A stretch of 64,000 nt of DNA, from positions 2,170,001 to 2,234,000 of the forward strand of contig JAHLMK010000001.1 of NCBI GenBank assembly GCA_019915135.1. The letters run 5' to 3'. A program made the position numbers and the translations under genes. Source of the DNA: Strobilurus pachycystidiatus (taxonomy: Eukaryota; Basidiomycota; Agaricomycetes; Agaricales; Physalacriaceae). The notes beneath the pieces were generated by a model. The model saw only the letters and a program-made list of their open reading frames with translations, was not told where the DNA came from and did no database searches. Below, piece after piece: positions 1 to 13,016 of the stretch (positions are counted from its first letter, which is position 1; each line of letters opens with the position of its first letter).

Positions 1-831
1 GATGCCCTTGGATCTCGGCTCTTTCTCCTCAGCCTCCTCCCAGAGCTGTCTAAAGTCGACTCTGCTCTCAAACCGCTCAAATCGACGCAGCCACCTCGGC
101 GAATACGTGCTCTGGACGTCGGGGCTGGCGTCGGGCGTGTTACCGCAGATACTCTCCTTCCCCTTGTTGACGATGTTCTATTGCTCGAGCCTGTTGCTCC
201 CTTCATACAGGAAGCGCTTGCACGGGCCAAAAACCCCGATCCGGCTCTCAAAAACTGGAGGGGCCTGTCCGACAACACTACCAGTGTTACTTTTGTACAA
301 GGCGCATTGCAAAATTTTGACCCCGCTCGGCCGTTAGGCGACCCATCCACGCAGCTCTTGGACCGAGTGGGGTACTCGCCCGACCCACCCACCGCCGATC
401 TGGATAGTGGATTTGACGTTCTCTGGTGTCAATGGTGTTTGGGACACCTCAATGATCAGCAACTTGTGGACTTTTTCAAGCGATGCCATGCAGCGATGCG
501 GAATCCAGGTCGGAGCGTCATAGTCGTGAAGGAGAATGTTTGCAGCGATAGTCCCGATGGTGGGCCGAAGCTATCGTTCGATGCAGAAGACTCTAGCTTA
601 ACGAGGTTAGTATTGACATCCGTCCGATTGACTGGTCGTCATTGACATACTTTAAGATCCGATCTGGCTTGGAAACATGTCTTCTCACAAACGGGATTGA
701 GACTGGTAAAGGAAAAGGTCCAAGAAGGTCTTCCAGAAGGACTCTACCTGGTCAAAATGCAAGTCTTTCCTCCACTGAAACTTTCGAATAACTCATAGCG
801 TCATACGGTGTTTAGGTATGCATTACGATAG
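1..831 (+). CDS. NTM1: Protein N-terminal methyltransferase NTM1 (5' end outside window)
   Basis: S-adenosylmethionine-dependent methyltransferase that methylates the alpha-amino group of proteins with an X-Pro-Lys-type N-terminus. Exons visible: 1-605, 657-758, 816-831. The first exon enters already in frame, so the true start lies left of the window. Seen: the SAM-binding motif I (LDVGAGVGRVT, near 100-130), an acidic motif II (LLLEPVAPF), a later motif FDVLWCQWCLGHL, and the family signature VVKENV near 525. The protein ends ...KMYALR, matching the aromatic-Ala-Leu-Arg end of the family. That ending is reached only if the last intron (759-815) is a GC-AG intron with donor GCAAGT; reading through or using the nearby GT gives an unrelated tail. 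The gene converges on the adenylate kinase gene, whose stop is 112 bp away. Identity is secure. Confidence 0.93.
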
Positions 832-943
832 TACGAATATAAGGTGTGATGTACAAGAATAATGAACGTCGAATCGGGATAATGTACACAAAAGAGTATC
901 TAGATCAGTAAGTACAGGAAGCATTTCAGATGTTGTCCTTCAA

Positions 944-2141
944 CTATTCTTGGTTTACACCTGCCGACAAGCCGTCTGCCATCATCGCATCACTCAAACT
1001 ATGCTGTCGCTTGATATCTGTGCGCTCCTTGAGACCCGGAAAGGAAGAGAGAACGAGAGAGTCCAGATGAGGCCATATGTCATCGGACGCCGAACCGGTT
1101 ATGGTCTTGAGAACGAGCTTATGAGGTGGACGATCATGGAAGGAGAGTTGGTGAGGATGCTGGTGAGGGTGGCGACGAGGAACAGCCTTTGTGGGCTTGG
1201 ATGCTGATGCGGCGTAGTACGAGAGTAAAGGGGAAGTCGACGCGTAGAACTGTTCCAATCGGCGAGCGAAGATTTCCTGTGCATGGATGAGTATGTGAGA
1301 GAAGAACAAAAAAAATGGGTGCATACGGGATTGTCGTCTGGCCGCTTCGTGAGCGGCTCTCCGGTTGCGTCGTCTAGACCATCGACCTTGGGCCGGTTGT
1401 ACGACATGTTGTAAACACGCCCTGATGGAAGATGCAGCCATCGATCCGAGATGCGACTGAGAATGACTTCATCCGGCACGTCGATGTTGACAATCAAATT
1501 TAAAGGGATGCCTTTACTCCTGTGGCCTGTTCAGTATGTGACCGGAGCTTAGAAGAAAATGCTGACTTGAGGTGGTTATCTAGCATTTCACCCTGCACCA
1601 GCGTGCGCGGAAATCCATCCAGAATCCAGTGCTAGAAAAAAAAAAAGAGTCAGAGTAAAGTTTTCCGGAAGGAGATACTGGGACCTACTCGGTTGTGCAG
1701 AAAGTCGAGTTTGCTGGTGATGACCTTGAGCATGATGTCGTCCGACACAAGTCCACCTTGCGCGACGATGCTCTCCGCCATGAGCCCGACCTCAGTCCTG
1801 GATGCAGCCGGATGAGAAAAATGAACGAGATCCGGCAATAGAAGAGCGCACCCTTCCTTGATATGCTGCCTCAGCAAATCCCCGGCGGAAAGCGATAAAA
1901 TATCGTATTTTTTGACCAGACGCGCCGAGAGTGTGCCCTTGCCAGCGCCGGGCTTCCCGAACATTATCATGCGCAGATGCCGCCTGTGAGGACCAAGCGC
2001 ATTGCTATGTTCCCGGCTCTCCTGTTGTGCAGCTCGGAGTGTGTTGAGGAAGAACGGGAGGGCCTTGTGTGCGGACGGCGACGTTCCGAATGTCCTGGTC
2101 GTCGTCTTCCCGCACACACGGCCGGCGCGGAGGGCAAGCAT
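944..2141 (-). CDS. ADK2: Mitochondrial GTP:AMP phosphotransferase (adenylate kinase)
   Basis: Transfers phosphate between a nucleoside triphosphate (GTP in the AK3/ADK2 group) and AMP, in the mitochondrial matrix. Exons (minus strand) 2141-1852, 1797-1689, 1631-1567, 1519-1327, 1276-944; 329 residues. Seen: an Arg-rich presequence-like N-terminus, the P-loop FGKPGAGKGT at about residues 60-69, LSAGDLLR (NMP site), the LDGFPRT segment, and an AK3-like LID with SGRVYN and TGEPL and no zinc cysteines. The C-terminal tail (about residues 245-329) is longer than usual and rich in His and Pro. All four introns are GT-AG and 47-57 nt. Frames add up exactly across all exons. Confidence 0.92.
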
Positions 2142-2352
2142 GCGGAAGGGAGTGAGAAAGTAGTACAGCAGCGGAAATGGGTGTATATAAGCAGATCAAA
2201 GTTTGGGGATCGCACCTGACCGACCCACGGTGGTCCGATTACAAACTCAAAGTGCGGGGTTCCAGACTGAGCCATCCACTCCTCGCAATCACGGACATTC
2301 ATTCCCGCACATATGAAGCGTAGATACGAGTGAATTTGATTCTATTTTTCAA

Positions 2353-3527
2353 TTAATGGGCCGTCAAGCTGCTCTTCGAATTTGAGCCGCCCAAAGTCGC
2401 CCAACCAATCAGCTCGCGCATCCGTCTCACGTCCACGACGCCCTTCACCTCCTCATTCACTAACGCGGTGCAGACAGCCTCCCCAACATGATCCACATGA
2501 ATTGGTGGCAACGACAACGCGTTCGGCACGCTCTCTAAACCTAGCCGGCGCAGGATACTTGATGGTGTAGGTAAAGATGGTGACATCTTTGAATGGACCT
2601 GCGCAGAAAGGTCAAGAATCGCAGCTAGAGGCGTGCTTAATGGCCGGAAGTGGGCGTGGTACACCAGAGCTTCACGTACGGGGTTAACTACGGCGCGCGC
2701 GCTAACACAGACTGTAAACGACGTACTTGGTCTCACATAGACACCTCGGAAGGAAGGGCGCTGTAACACGAGACTCGCAATACCGGTTTCCGCCTCGCGC
2801 TTGCTCTCAATGTATCGAGCAGGCACAACGGGACGGAAAATGTCCTCCGCTGAGATATACACAAAGGGTTTGACAGGCAGCTGACTCTCAGAATCTGCGT
2901 GTACAAATGCCTCGCAGACGCGTAAGGCTATCGTCTAGATGAGATCCAGAACTTGGATCGTTGTAAATGTCTCTTACCAGAGTCCCTGTTTAGCCTGTCA
3001 TATCCGCTGGTCCCAGTGGTCCTCTTGAGCGGGTTAGCGTTGCGGCCAAGGAAAGCCTGAGCTAGTCCGACAACGTTTCCGTCCTTGATTGCCTGCTTGT
3101 ATGCGCCGTCATCCAAGAGTGTGCCCAGAGTATGTACGACGCCATCCGCAGACTGAAGAGCCGGGATGAATGTTTCAGGCTGGAGAGCGTCTCCCTTTAG
3201 CCATTTTACCTAGTAGACAGCAGGTCGGTTCTAGTTCAGAGTTCAAGATAAGGGCATTCAACTTTGGTCGTCCAGGAGGGGCTGTGTCCTTTTGGGGTGG
3301 TGTAAGGTTTGCCTGAAGAGCTGTACTTCGCATGAGTGCATACCCAACGAAGACGCTGATGATCAACCTGACGGAGGTGACCTGCATGCCTCTTGAGAGT
3401 GCAGCGCGACACACAGCAGAGCCTAAGGCAAGAGTTAGTCTTTTCCCAAGAGCTGTAGAGTCCATTTGCCTATGAATCCATTTCCTCCGACAACCAGGAT
3501 ATTCTTGAGGACAGTATTAGCAGCCAT
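2353..3527 (-). CDS. COQ11: COQ11-type mitochondrial NAD(P)-binding protein
   Basis: Atypical short-chain dehydrogenase of the COQ11 (YLR290C)/NDUFA9-like group, which in yeast associates with the coenzyme Q synthesis complex in mitochondria. Exons 3527-3470, 3422-3368, 3320-3263, 3209-2978, 2927-2727, 2669-2353; 306 residues. Seen: the Rossmann motif GGNGFIGSAV at the N-terminus, GVVHTLGTL-like segment in the middle, YIE-S-KREAE matching the YxxxK pair of SDRs, and VRP plus HFRPLSTP near the C-terminus. The first intron (3469-3423) has a GC donor (GCAAAT); no GT exists before the in-frame stop. The fifth intron (2726-2670) is 57 nt with no in-frame stop, so retention would simply add 19 residues. 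Divergent from CSM3. Confidence 0.88.
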
Positions 3528-3644
3528 ACAGACCACTTCGCGACAGTTGCGCGACAAGAGCAGCTCGGTATGATCGGACCGAAGTCCTTCACCTGGACGT
3601 GTTGCATAACAGACATCAACAACGCGTCTTCTTGATTAACGACC
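3528..3644. promoter_or_regulatory. Shared divergent promoter, COQ11/CSM3
   Basis: 117 bp separate the two start codons of COQ11 (minus) and CSM3 (plus). Both promoters and both 5' leaders must fit here or overlap the neighbouring gene. No clear TATA box is visible. Confidence 0.5.
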
Positions 3645-4861
3645 ATGTTGGAAGACGACGAAGTCACCGACGCTGCGAACATCTTCGACCACGATGTCGA
3701 TCCCGAGGGCGACGCTGCCAAAGTCGGTGCGGCGTTTCACGATGATATCTGGGACGACCTGGAGGACGTCGGTGTGGAGTCCTACGAGCAAGTAAAAGCC
3801 AAAGCGAAGGAGCAGGCGGAAAGGAGGACGCGCGACTATCTTCCGCCGACATCCACGCCTCACGAGGTGCTCCCCAGTAGCTCGCCGACGCGTCCAGATT
3901 TTGCTTCGAGCTCAAAGAAGGCGCCAGCAACGGGCAAGGACGGCGAGAAGAAGGAGCGGAAGAAGCCAGTGCGCTTGAGCGAGGCCATTCTTGTTGGCGA
4001 GAAAGGATTCCCTGCGCTGATTAGGGACACTGCGGGATTCAAGCCCAAGGGCAAGGGACACGAGGTGCGTCTCCCACTTATCCGCCCTTTCTCATCTTCT
4101 GACCGTCTTGTCAAGGAACAAGACCTGAACCGGTTGCTCTCGCGATATCAGTTCTGGACGCAAAGAATGTACCCAAAGTCCCAGTTTGGCGACACAGTGG
4201 ATCGCGTCGAGAAGCTTTGTCGATCCAGACTTATGCATGTCAGTCACCTGTTGCGCGTTGTTGGCATACACTGACTCGCATCCAGTCACATATGACGAGC
4301 TGGCGCGACGAGAAACTTGGCATTAACAAACCACAACCTCAGGAGGAGGAAGAGGGTACTAGTGGCGCGCCTCTGGCCAGTGAGGACGCCCCAGCAGCTG
4401 AGCGTAACGACTCCGAGGCCGCCTCCCGAGCTTCTTCATCCCCTGCTCCACCGACCCGTCCACCTTCGTCCCTACCACCCTCCTCTCCTGCTCAATCCAA
4501 CAACGATGATATCGATGTGGATCACATCCTCTCGAACGAGACCAACGCAGGCGGTCCCTCGGACTTCGTTCCCACAGCGAATTCTCCGGCGACGGGGGAC
4601 GACGATGCCTGGGATGCGATGGAAGATTACGAGGAGGGTGATGGCTTCTTTGAGAACATACCCGATGAACCAATACCCTCAGCTGCTGGCCCGCCTGTGG
4701 AGAAAGAACAGACGGGTGGCGTGTCTGCCGGGTCTACCCTTGTGACCAACAGTCCCGATCCCGACGTTAGTATGGACGGCGATGTTGATGCTGAGGCTTC
4801 GAAGGAGGCTACTGAGCAGGGGATTCCGCCACTGGATCCAGAGGAACTTGAATATGTCTGA
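3645..4861 (+). CDS. CSM3: Replication fork protection complex subunit Csm3/Swi3 (TIPIN)
   Basis: Subunit of the Tof1-Csm3 (Timeless-Tipin) complex that travels with the replisome, stabilises stalled forks and supports checkpoint signalling. Exons 3645-4064, 4116-4238, 4286-4861; 372 residues. Seen: an acidic N-terminus, then the Swi3 domain at about residues 105-185, with RLSEAILVGEKGFPAL, FKPKGKGHE, LNRLLSRYQFW, and MTSWRDEKLG following the last intron. The C-terminal half is acidic and rich in Ser, Pro and Glu, predicted disordered, as usual in the family. The start follows an upstream in-frame stop. Frames add up across both introns. Confidence 0.9.
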
Positions 4862-6256
4862 AGTTCTCTAGATTTGTCTGTGTCTCTGGTGATTACTAGC
4901 CCTTGTCTGCGTCGATTATAACTTCAACGAACCCTTGGCGACACTGTCAAACTTGGAGAATTACATGATCCAGATTCCTCTGCTAGGTAGGTAGGTGAAA
5001 CTCGGCAAGGTCTCATTGTATAGATCTATTACAAGAATTGTATCTATTGCACACCACATGTTGAAGATGCGGTACGAAAGGTGTCGGCGCGCTGAGAAGG
5101 ATCGCGTCGACGGCAAGGAAGTCCGACGCGGCCATTGGACGTGGGAGGACCTGATGAGAGCGGCTGGAAATGCTGCTGGACGGGCATGGAGAACACGTTC
5201 GAGATCAGAAGTCCAGCAGCCTAAGCTGTGGGTCAGACCATCGATGCGAGTACGGAAGCATCGAGCCAGGTACCCTAGAACCTGTATCGATGCTCACTCG
5301 AGCCTGTCAATCGAAATTGAGTTCACCAGTCGGGACTTTGAATCCAAGCCCGTCGATGTCCGGTTGTACAGCAGTTTAACAGCACCAGTTGGTGCTGACA
5401 GAGGACTACCACGTATGCCTGTACATCATGTCATTCATTTGGAAAGAAAGTGGACCGTGATACTGGACGCACGCCGTTGAATGCAGGAATAATGGCGTCG
5501 AGGTCGTCGCGGTAACAGGTCCAAGTTTGATGAAAGGGGACTGAAGCAGTGGAACGGTCAGTCTTCTGAGTCCCTGATGCAGAAGCACATGCTATGGATT
5601 GTCCCTTCGGCAGATTGTCGCGGTTGGGAGTCGACTTTCGAGTAACTTGGAAGTAAGCGCATTTGAGAAGTAGCCCGAGCCGCTGGCGGGATGGAAGATG
5701 GCTGCGTTGGCGGAAAAGTGTTGCCATTCATGAGATGTCCGTCGGCAGTCGTCGCCATTGTCAAAGATGAGTTGAAGATAGATAGTCGGCGCCGTGGTTG
5801 AGGAATTGAAGCTGGCTGGCGTCAGCCCGCCGAATCAGTCAACACACACAGTTGGTGCTTACCGAGAGCTACTGCGTATAACTTACCTGCGTATCATGTC
5901 AGTTATTCGGGAAGGACGTTGCCCAAAAAATTGGACGCACCGGCGTTGAGCGCAAGGATAGTAGCGGCGGGATGAAAAGGACAATGCTATTTGCGGAGCC
6001 GGGCCCATTTATGAGATATTCGTCAGACAGAACGTTGCATCGGTCGTCCTTGTCGAAAAAGCATTCATGATGGCCCGAAATGAAAGCCGGCGCTGTTGAT
6101 GATGAGTGTCGCGGTCAAGACTGAGTCTCGCGCAGAATGAGCGCAGATGAGCACCCGATGCCGATGTAGATACTTAGATGGGCCAGGGCTGTGCTCCTAT
6201 TTGCTTACCGCCCTCACGACAAACACCTGCGCCTCACACCTTGAGCCACGACAGTC
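4862..6256. other. Gene-poor stretch with a decayed tandem duplication
   Basis: No gene could be supported. Short open frames on both strands (for example 4995-5480 plus, 5431-5764 minus) have no recognisable domain or splice pattern. A short TAGG microsatellite lies at 4985-4997. Two diverged copies of a segment lie at about 5386-5770 and 5849-6075 (see repeat entry). The last ~150 bp must include the SCAMP promoter. Confidence 0.5.
5386..6075. repeat. Two degenerate copies of one segment
   Basis: The stretch starting CAGTTGGTGCT at 5386 recurs at 5849 in the same order: CAGTTGGTGC, a CATCATGTCA/TATCATGTCA block, TGGACGCAC and CGTTGA-GC blocks, then further on CAT-(C/T)ATGAGAT-TTCGTC-like and GTCGTC-TTGTC blocks. 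I judge the copies as well diverged, with small insertions. Read on the minus strand, one copy keeps a frame (5431-5764) that the other has lost to stops, so this could be a pair of dead small genes or non-coding DNA. Confidence 0.45.
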
Positions 6257-7535
6257 ATGAGTACGTGCCTTTCTCTTTGTTTTGGGGTGTCCTCACCGTT
6301 GGAAAGGTTATACACCGAACGAAAACCCTTTTGCCTCCACCCATTCGCTGGATACGAATCCCTTCGACGACCCCATACCCCAAACGAGCGCAGAGGCCCG
6401 CCGACATGAAGAGCTGCGTCAACGCGAGGCGGACCTGGAACGCCGCGAGCGCGAACTTAGCCAGAAGGCAGAAAACATACGAACGCACGGCAAAAACAAC
6501 TGGCCGTTCTGTCAGTTCCCTCTTCGCTACCGCGTCTGCGCACTCTCATCCGTTTCCATCCAGTCTTCCCGCTCATCTACCACTCCATACCGGAGGAAAT
6601 ACCCGAGGGCTCTCAATCGCTTATTACGCGCTTGTATCAACTATGGCTGGTCCTTCTCGGAACCCTTGTTATCAACATGATCGCCTGTATCTTCATTCTC
6701 GTTGCCGGCTCGTCTGACGGAGGCAGAGATGTCGGAGCCAGCATTGGGTACGTCGCTCGGACCTTTCTGCTTGTAGACCGCCCGCAACTGAGTCACAGAT
6801 ATCTGTTCACCATTTCCTCCCTGTCCTTCTTGCTGTGGTACCGGTAAGCTCTACTATGCAACCTTCGTAAAGCTCTACTAAGGGCGCACAGACCGATATA
6901 TAACGGATACATGAAGGTGAGGACCGTCAACTCACTCTTGTAGCCTAACGCTGATATGGCTTGTAGGAGCAAGCGCTGTACTACTGTCAGTATCACCAGG
7001 CAACCACTCTCATCGTGAAGCTCATTCTTTCTAGATATGTACTTTTTCTTCGGAGGATTCCATCTTCTTTTTAGCATATACATGCAAGTCAATTATCCTT
7101 CGGCTTGGTTCTGTATTCTAACGTCCCATTATTAGGATTATTGGAGTCCCAAGGTTACACCGCTCACTCCATTGTAGCAACGTCCTTCCCTGATCGTTTC
7201 CTTGTAGCACCGGTTCGGCGGGACTCATCCAGATGATCCAAATGTTCGTCGGGCACCACTGGGTGGCAGCCATCATCAGTCTTGTTGCCACCATAGGTTG
7301 GATTGTCCAAGGTCTCGGCAATGCTTTCTATTATCGTCAAGTGGGTGTCCCGCAGTATATATGAGATCCGCATCCGACCCGCCTTTTTACAGATTTACGC
7401 CCATCACACGGCTGCTGGACACACGATGGAAAAGGTTTGATTCTCTGGTGTGTCATCGTTCGCTACTCATGTTTCTTCCAGGCAAAGACTGAGCTTGCAT
7501 CGCACGGAGCGAAGGCGTACTTTACACGGGGTTGA
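6257..7535 (+). CDS. Secretory carrier-associated membrane protein (SCAMP)
   Basis: Four-pass membrane protein of the recycling post-Golgi and endosomal route. Exons 6257-6260, 6307-6510, 6564-6747, 6799-6843, 6892-6916, 6967-6985, 7035-7083, 7136-7153, 7208-7340, 7393-7434, 7482-7535. Seen: N-terminal NPF and NPFDDP motifs (EH-domain ligands), a charged coiled-coil segment (ELRQREADLERRERELS), then four hydrophobic helices with the family block RPIYNGYMKEQALYY...FFFGGFH and IGVPSTGSAGLIQMI. The first coding exon is only ATGA. The intron 7084-7135 has a GC donor (GCAAGT): only this joins ...FSIYM to IIGVP in frame. An unusually high intron count for a protein of about 260 residues. Confidence 0.9.
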
Positions 7536-8181
7536 TATCAGTCTGCGTCTCTTTATCGTATTTATCTCTATGTTTTGTGCGAACAATAATGCTATGCTGC
7601 ACTTTCGACCGGCATTCATCGAATATTATTATCATATACGGGACGGCCGGCTATGTTTCTCAGCGATGGTGGGACGCTGGGCAATGAAGCTTTGTAGCTG
7701 GCATTAATGGAGAGCCTGGCGTCGGCGCAGTCAGCGGGCTCATCCACCGAGACCGTCCCAAATTGTAACACTTGAACAATGAAAACAGCAGCCTCGACCT
7801 GTGTTCGTGCTGTGTTCCGTGATGAACAAGAATTCAATTTCAACCTCCGCTCGGATTGATGTCATGTTTCCATAAGCGGCGAGCATTGGTTTTCTTCACA
7901 CCATCATCTAAAGGTAAACCTCCGAGTGTCCTCCCGCCGTGCTCTTGACTGAGCGCGATTCGCAGCCAAAAAGCCGATAAAAAAATATAAAAACCCTTTT
8001 TTATCTTCAAGCGGTTGTCTTGTTGCTCCTGTGTACGCCTCTTTTTACTCGTCCACCCCCCCGCCACGCTTATCATCTGGCAGTCGCAGAAAAGTTCATA
8101 AAGCAGTAACGACCCCACCCAATTTCTCTTCAAAAACCCCAAATCTTCCCATCCACCCGCAATCAAAAAGCATTTTCTGAA
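7536..8181. other. SCAMP 3' flank and PAB1 promoter/leader
   Basis: No gene seen. It holds the SCAMP 3' flank, then a pyrimidine-rich region before PAB1. An A-rich run lies at 7976-7996 (GATAAAAAAATATAAAAACCC-like), which could be a TATA box or an A-rich leader element. Confidence 0.5.
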
Positions 8182-10494
<2,313 letters not shown>

Positions 10495-11733
10495 ATGCGA
10501 CATCTTGTGTAGTATCAGCAGGAGCCGTCCGTGGCTCCGTCCCTTCATTTTGGCTATGCGTTTGACCTGTTTGTCTGTTGTGATTCTGGTTGTGTGTGTT
10601 GTTCATCTCGGCCGTTCTGTCGCTCGCTTACCCTCATGTTGTCGTCGTACTGTACTGTTTGTGGGGTGGTGGTGTGTGGTTGCTTGTCATTGTGTAACTT
10701 CATGGAACAGAGATGAACAACTGCTTACGATTACTGGTGATCTGGGTTCGCTGACTCGCGTCGGGTTGATCGTTTTGGATTCAAGGATTGTCGGTAAGTG
10801 GCGTCCCGGGTAACTCTGTATGATGAAGAAATTTTTCTTCCCCCAACTTTTCTGCGGGTTGATCGCCATGCATCATGGATCGTGGCGTCCGGAATAGTAC
10901 TGAAAATTTTGTATGACTCCTTCTGAGTCCTTCGGGTCGATCTTTCTGAGTGATATTTTTAACTGCACATCGCGTCCAGGCCGCCAAGTTTATTCGATCG
11001 AGACTTTGGCCGGCCTACTGCGATTTACGGGCGCCGCTAATTTTCGAAATACGGGTTTCACAAACTGCAAACAAAGACAACATTGTAACAACGGTGGTGA
11101 GACTAGACCAGTCGAGTAGGAGGAGACAAAAACTCGCGACGAGGCAGTAATATGGTGTTGCCCTAAATTGATCACTTCGTGCCCTTTTCGTACCTCCGCT
11201 CCAAAGCCAAGCATGGTGCCTTAATACTCCACGAGCCCTCTTTTTTTCTCTCCTCGGCTTTTCACTGTGGCCAGTGGGCTCCTTTGTATGACTGTATTGC
11301 GCATTTACTGCGCTTGTCCGCTCCTGAGTCGGCGTAAGTTTTTGCTCAAGCCGATCCGAGATTATAAATCCCAGCTCCGGGGATCGAACCGTGAGCCTCA
11401 GTGAGTTGTCGAACGTTCGAAAAGCATGTCTTTGAACTCCGATTGATGGCCGTGAAGTGGCCGATGAGTACTGAGATGGATGAATCGACTAGGTGGAGAC
11501 ACTGAGGCCCTAATCTTACTGAACAAAAGGCTGGTGAATCAAATTTCTCTGAAAGAGAGCTAGATGAGTCGGGGTAAACCAACACCACATTACTTTGGCC
11601 GAGCGGAAAATGAATCCGGCATCAAGAGTTGTTGCCTGGTTCATGAGTACCCTTGATCGGGCCTCAGGCTAATCCCAGATCGATCACAAGCGCTTTTGCA
11701 TTACATAAGCCAGGGGGCCATTGATGGCAGCGG

Positions 11734-11805
11734 TATAAGAAGGCCTTGTGACTCTGAGAACAATGGCATTGCGTTTCGCTTCCTCTACTCTCCTTCCTCT
11801 TTGAA
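11734..11805 (+). promoter_or_regulatory. TATA-like box and CT-rich tract upstream of the DPBB gene
   Basis: TATAAG at 11734-11739 is followed by a CT-rich run, a layout common in strongly expressed fungal genes, about 130-190 bp before the start codon and just before the 5' UTR intron. Inference from position and composition. Confidence 0.4.
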
Positions 11806-11809
11806 ACAC

Positions 11810-11860
11810 GTAAGTGGCGCGCCTCCCGCCTTTCCCGCCCTGCTGACCGCTGTGCCGTAG
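11810..11860 (+). other. Probable 5' UTR intron of the DPBB gene
   Basis: A 51-nt segment with an ideal donor (CAC|GTAAGT), a CTGAC branch-like site and a CCGTAG acceptor lies 61 bp before the start codon at 11922. Size and signals match the coding introns of this genome. There is no reading frame to confirm it, so this rests on signals alone. Confidence 0.55.
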
Positions 11861-11921
11861 CTCTCCACCGACTGTCCAGTCGCCTGACACTCACTCACTC
11901 ACTCATTCCTTACCTACCGTC

Positions 11922-13016
11922 ATGTTCGCCGCTGCCGTTTCCGTCGCGCTCCTCGCCGCCTCCGCGAGCGTTCATGCTCTTCCTTCCCGCCGGGAGGAGT
12001 CCTGCAAGTCTCCCTCCACCTTCGCGTCGGGCTACCTTGAGGACTACTGCACATACCACACTAGGTATCTTGCGCTGAACTGCCAGGATCAGCACGGCAC
12101 TTCGTTCTTCGATGACTGCTGCCACCCTCTCCTCGTACGTGTCTTTGTCTTCTGTGGAGCGTCACAGAGCTGATTGCTTTCTCAAGGCCACCGAGTCCCT
12201 GACCGCGAACCGCAAGGCGTACTGCTCGCCCTCGTCATCGTCATCGTCGTCTGTTGCAGACACGGCGACATCCTCGGTTGAGGCAGAGGTCTCGTCCGCT
12301 TACATTGCCCCGGCTGAAACGTCCTCCACCTACGTCTACACGCCCGAGCCCACCTCGACTGAGGAGGCCTCCACAACTGAGGAGGCCACCTCCACCGAGG
12401 AGCCCGCCCCTGAGACCACCACCACCCGCAAGCACCACAAGACCACCCAGGCCACGACCACCTACACTCCGGAGACCACAACTTCGGAAGCGGCCGCCGA
12501 GACGACTACCAAAAAATCGTCTTCTTCGTCGTCCTCGTCGTCCTCATCCTCTGATTACTCTGGAACGGCCACCTTCTTCTACCAAAACGGTGTTGCTGGT
12601 GCTTGCGGTGACGTTCACGCAGACTCAGACTACGTTGTTGCTATCCGTACGTCCTTCTCATCTAGTCGTGGAATTTTATTTAACTCATTTTGCAGCCTAT
12701 GCTCTCTGGGGTGGCAGCGATGGCACCCGCTCTTCTTACTGCGGTAAATCTCTCACTTTGACCAACACCAACACCGGCGATGTATGTCCCTCCCAGGAAT
12801 GCTTTGAGATTACTCACTGATCATCTACAGTCCATCACCGCTATCGTCGCCGACCTTTGCCCGACCTGCGTGGGCACATTCAGCATCGATCTTTCCTACG
12901 GTGCCTTTACCGCCCTTGCTTCGGAGAGTGATGGTGTTTTCGACAGTAAGATTTCTTGAACTATCATCTCGATTCTCTTTTGACCCGTCCATCTAGTCTC
13001 CTACAGCTTCAACTAG
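11922..13016 (+). CDS. Secreted double-psi beta-barrel (RlpA/expansin-like) protein
   Basis: Exons 11922-12134, 12187-12646, 12696-12781, 12831-12945, 12997-13016; 297 residues. Seen: a signal peptide (about residues 1-20, cleavage after VHA), a Cys-containing N-terminal part, a long Ser/Thr/Glu-rich linker with a TTTT run and a poly-Ser tract (about residues 95-195), then a C-terminal domain with GTATFFYQNGVAGACG, YALWGG...YCGKSLTLTN and IVADLCPTCVGTFSIDLS. The last block is the double-psi beta-barrel pattern of RlpA-like, Barwin-like and riboflavin-aldehyde-forming-enzyme-like fungal proteins. Likely O-glycosylated, secreted or wall-bound. Enzymatic activity cannot be told from sequence. 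Confidence 0.88.

Larger units (their letters stand above)
10495..11921. other. PAB1 3' flank and promoter of the DPBB gene
   Basis: No gene seen in about 1.4 kb. The left part is T/G-rich PAB1 3' UTR. The right end holds a TATAAG at 11734-11739, a CT-rich tract (about 11766-11800) and a probable 5' UTR intron belonging to the next gene. Open frames here are short and unsupported. Confidence 0.5.

Noticed and set aside
1967..2302. Minus-strand ORF overlapping the adenylate kinase start
   Set aside because: Overlaps the kinase exon in another frame and resembles no family.
11380..11405. Reverse-complement B-box-like GGTTCGATCC, possible tRNA or SINE
   Set aside because: No A box, no cloverleaf and no acceptor-stem pairing upstream on the minus strand.
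12510..12555. TCG/TCC/TCA repeat as a microsatellite outside genes
   Set aside because: It is the poly-Ser linker coding sequence of the DPBB protein.
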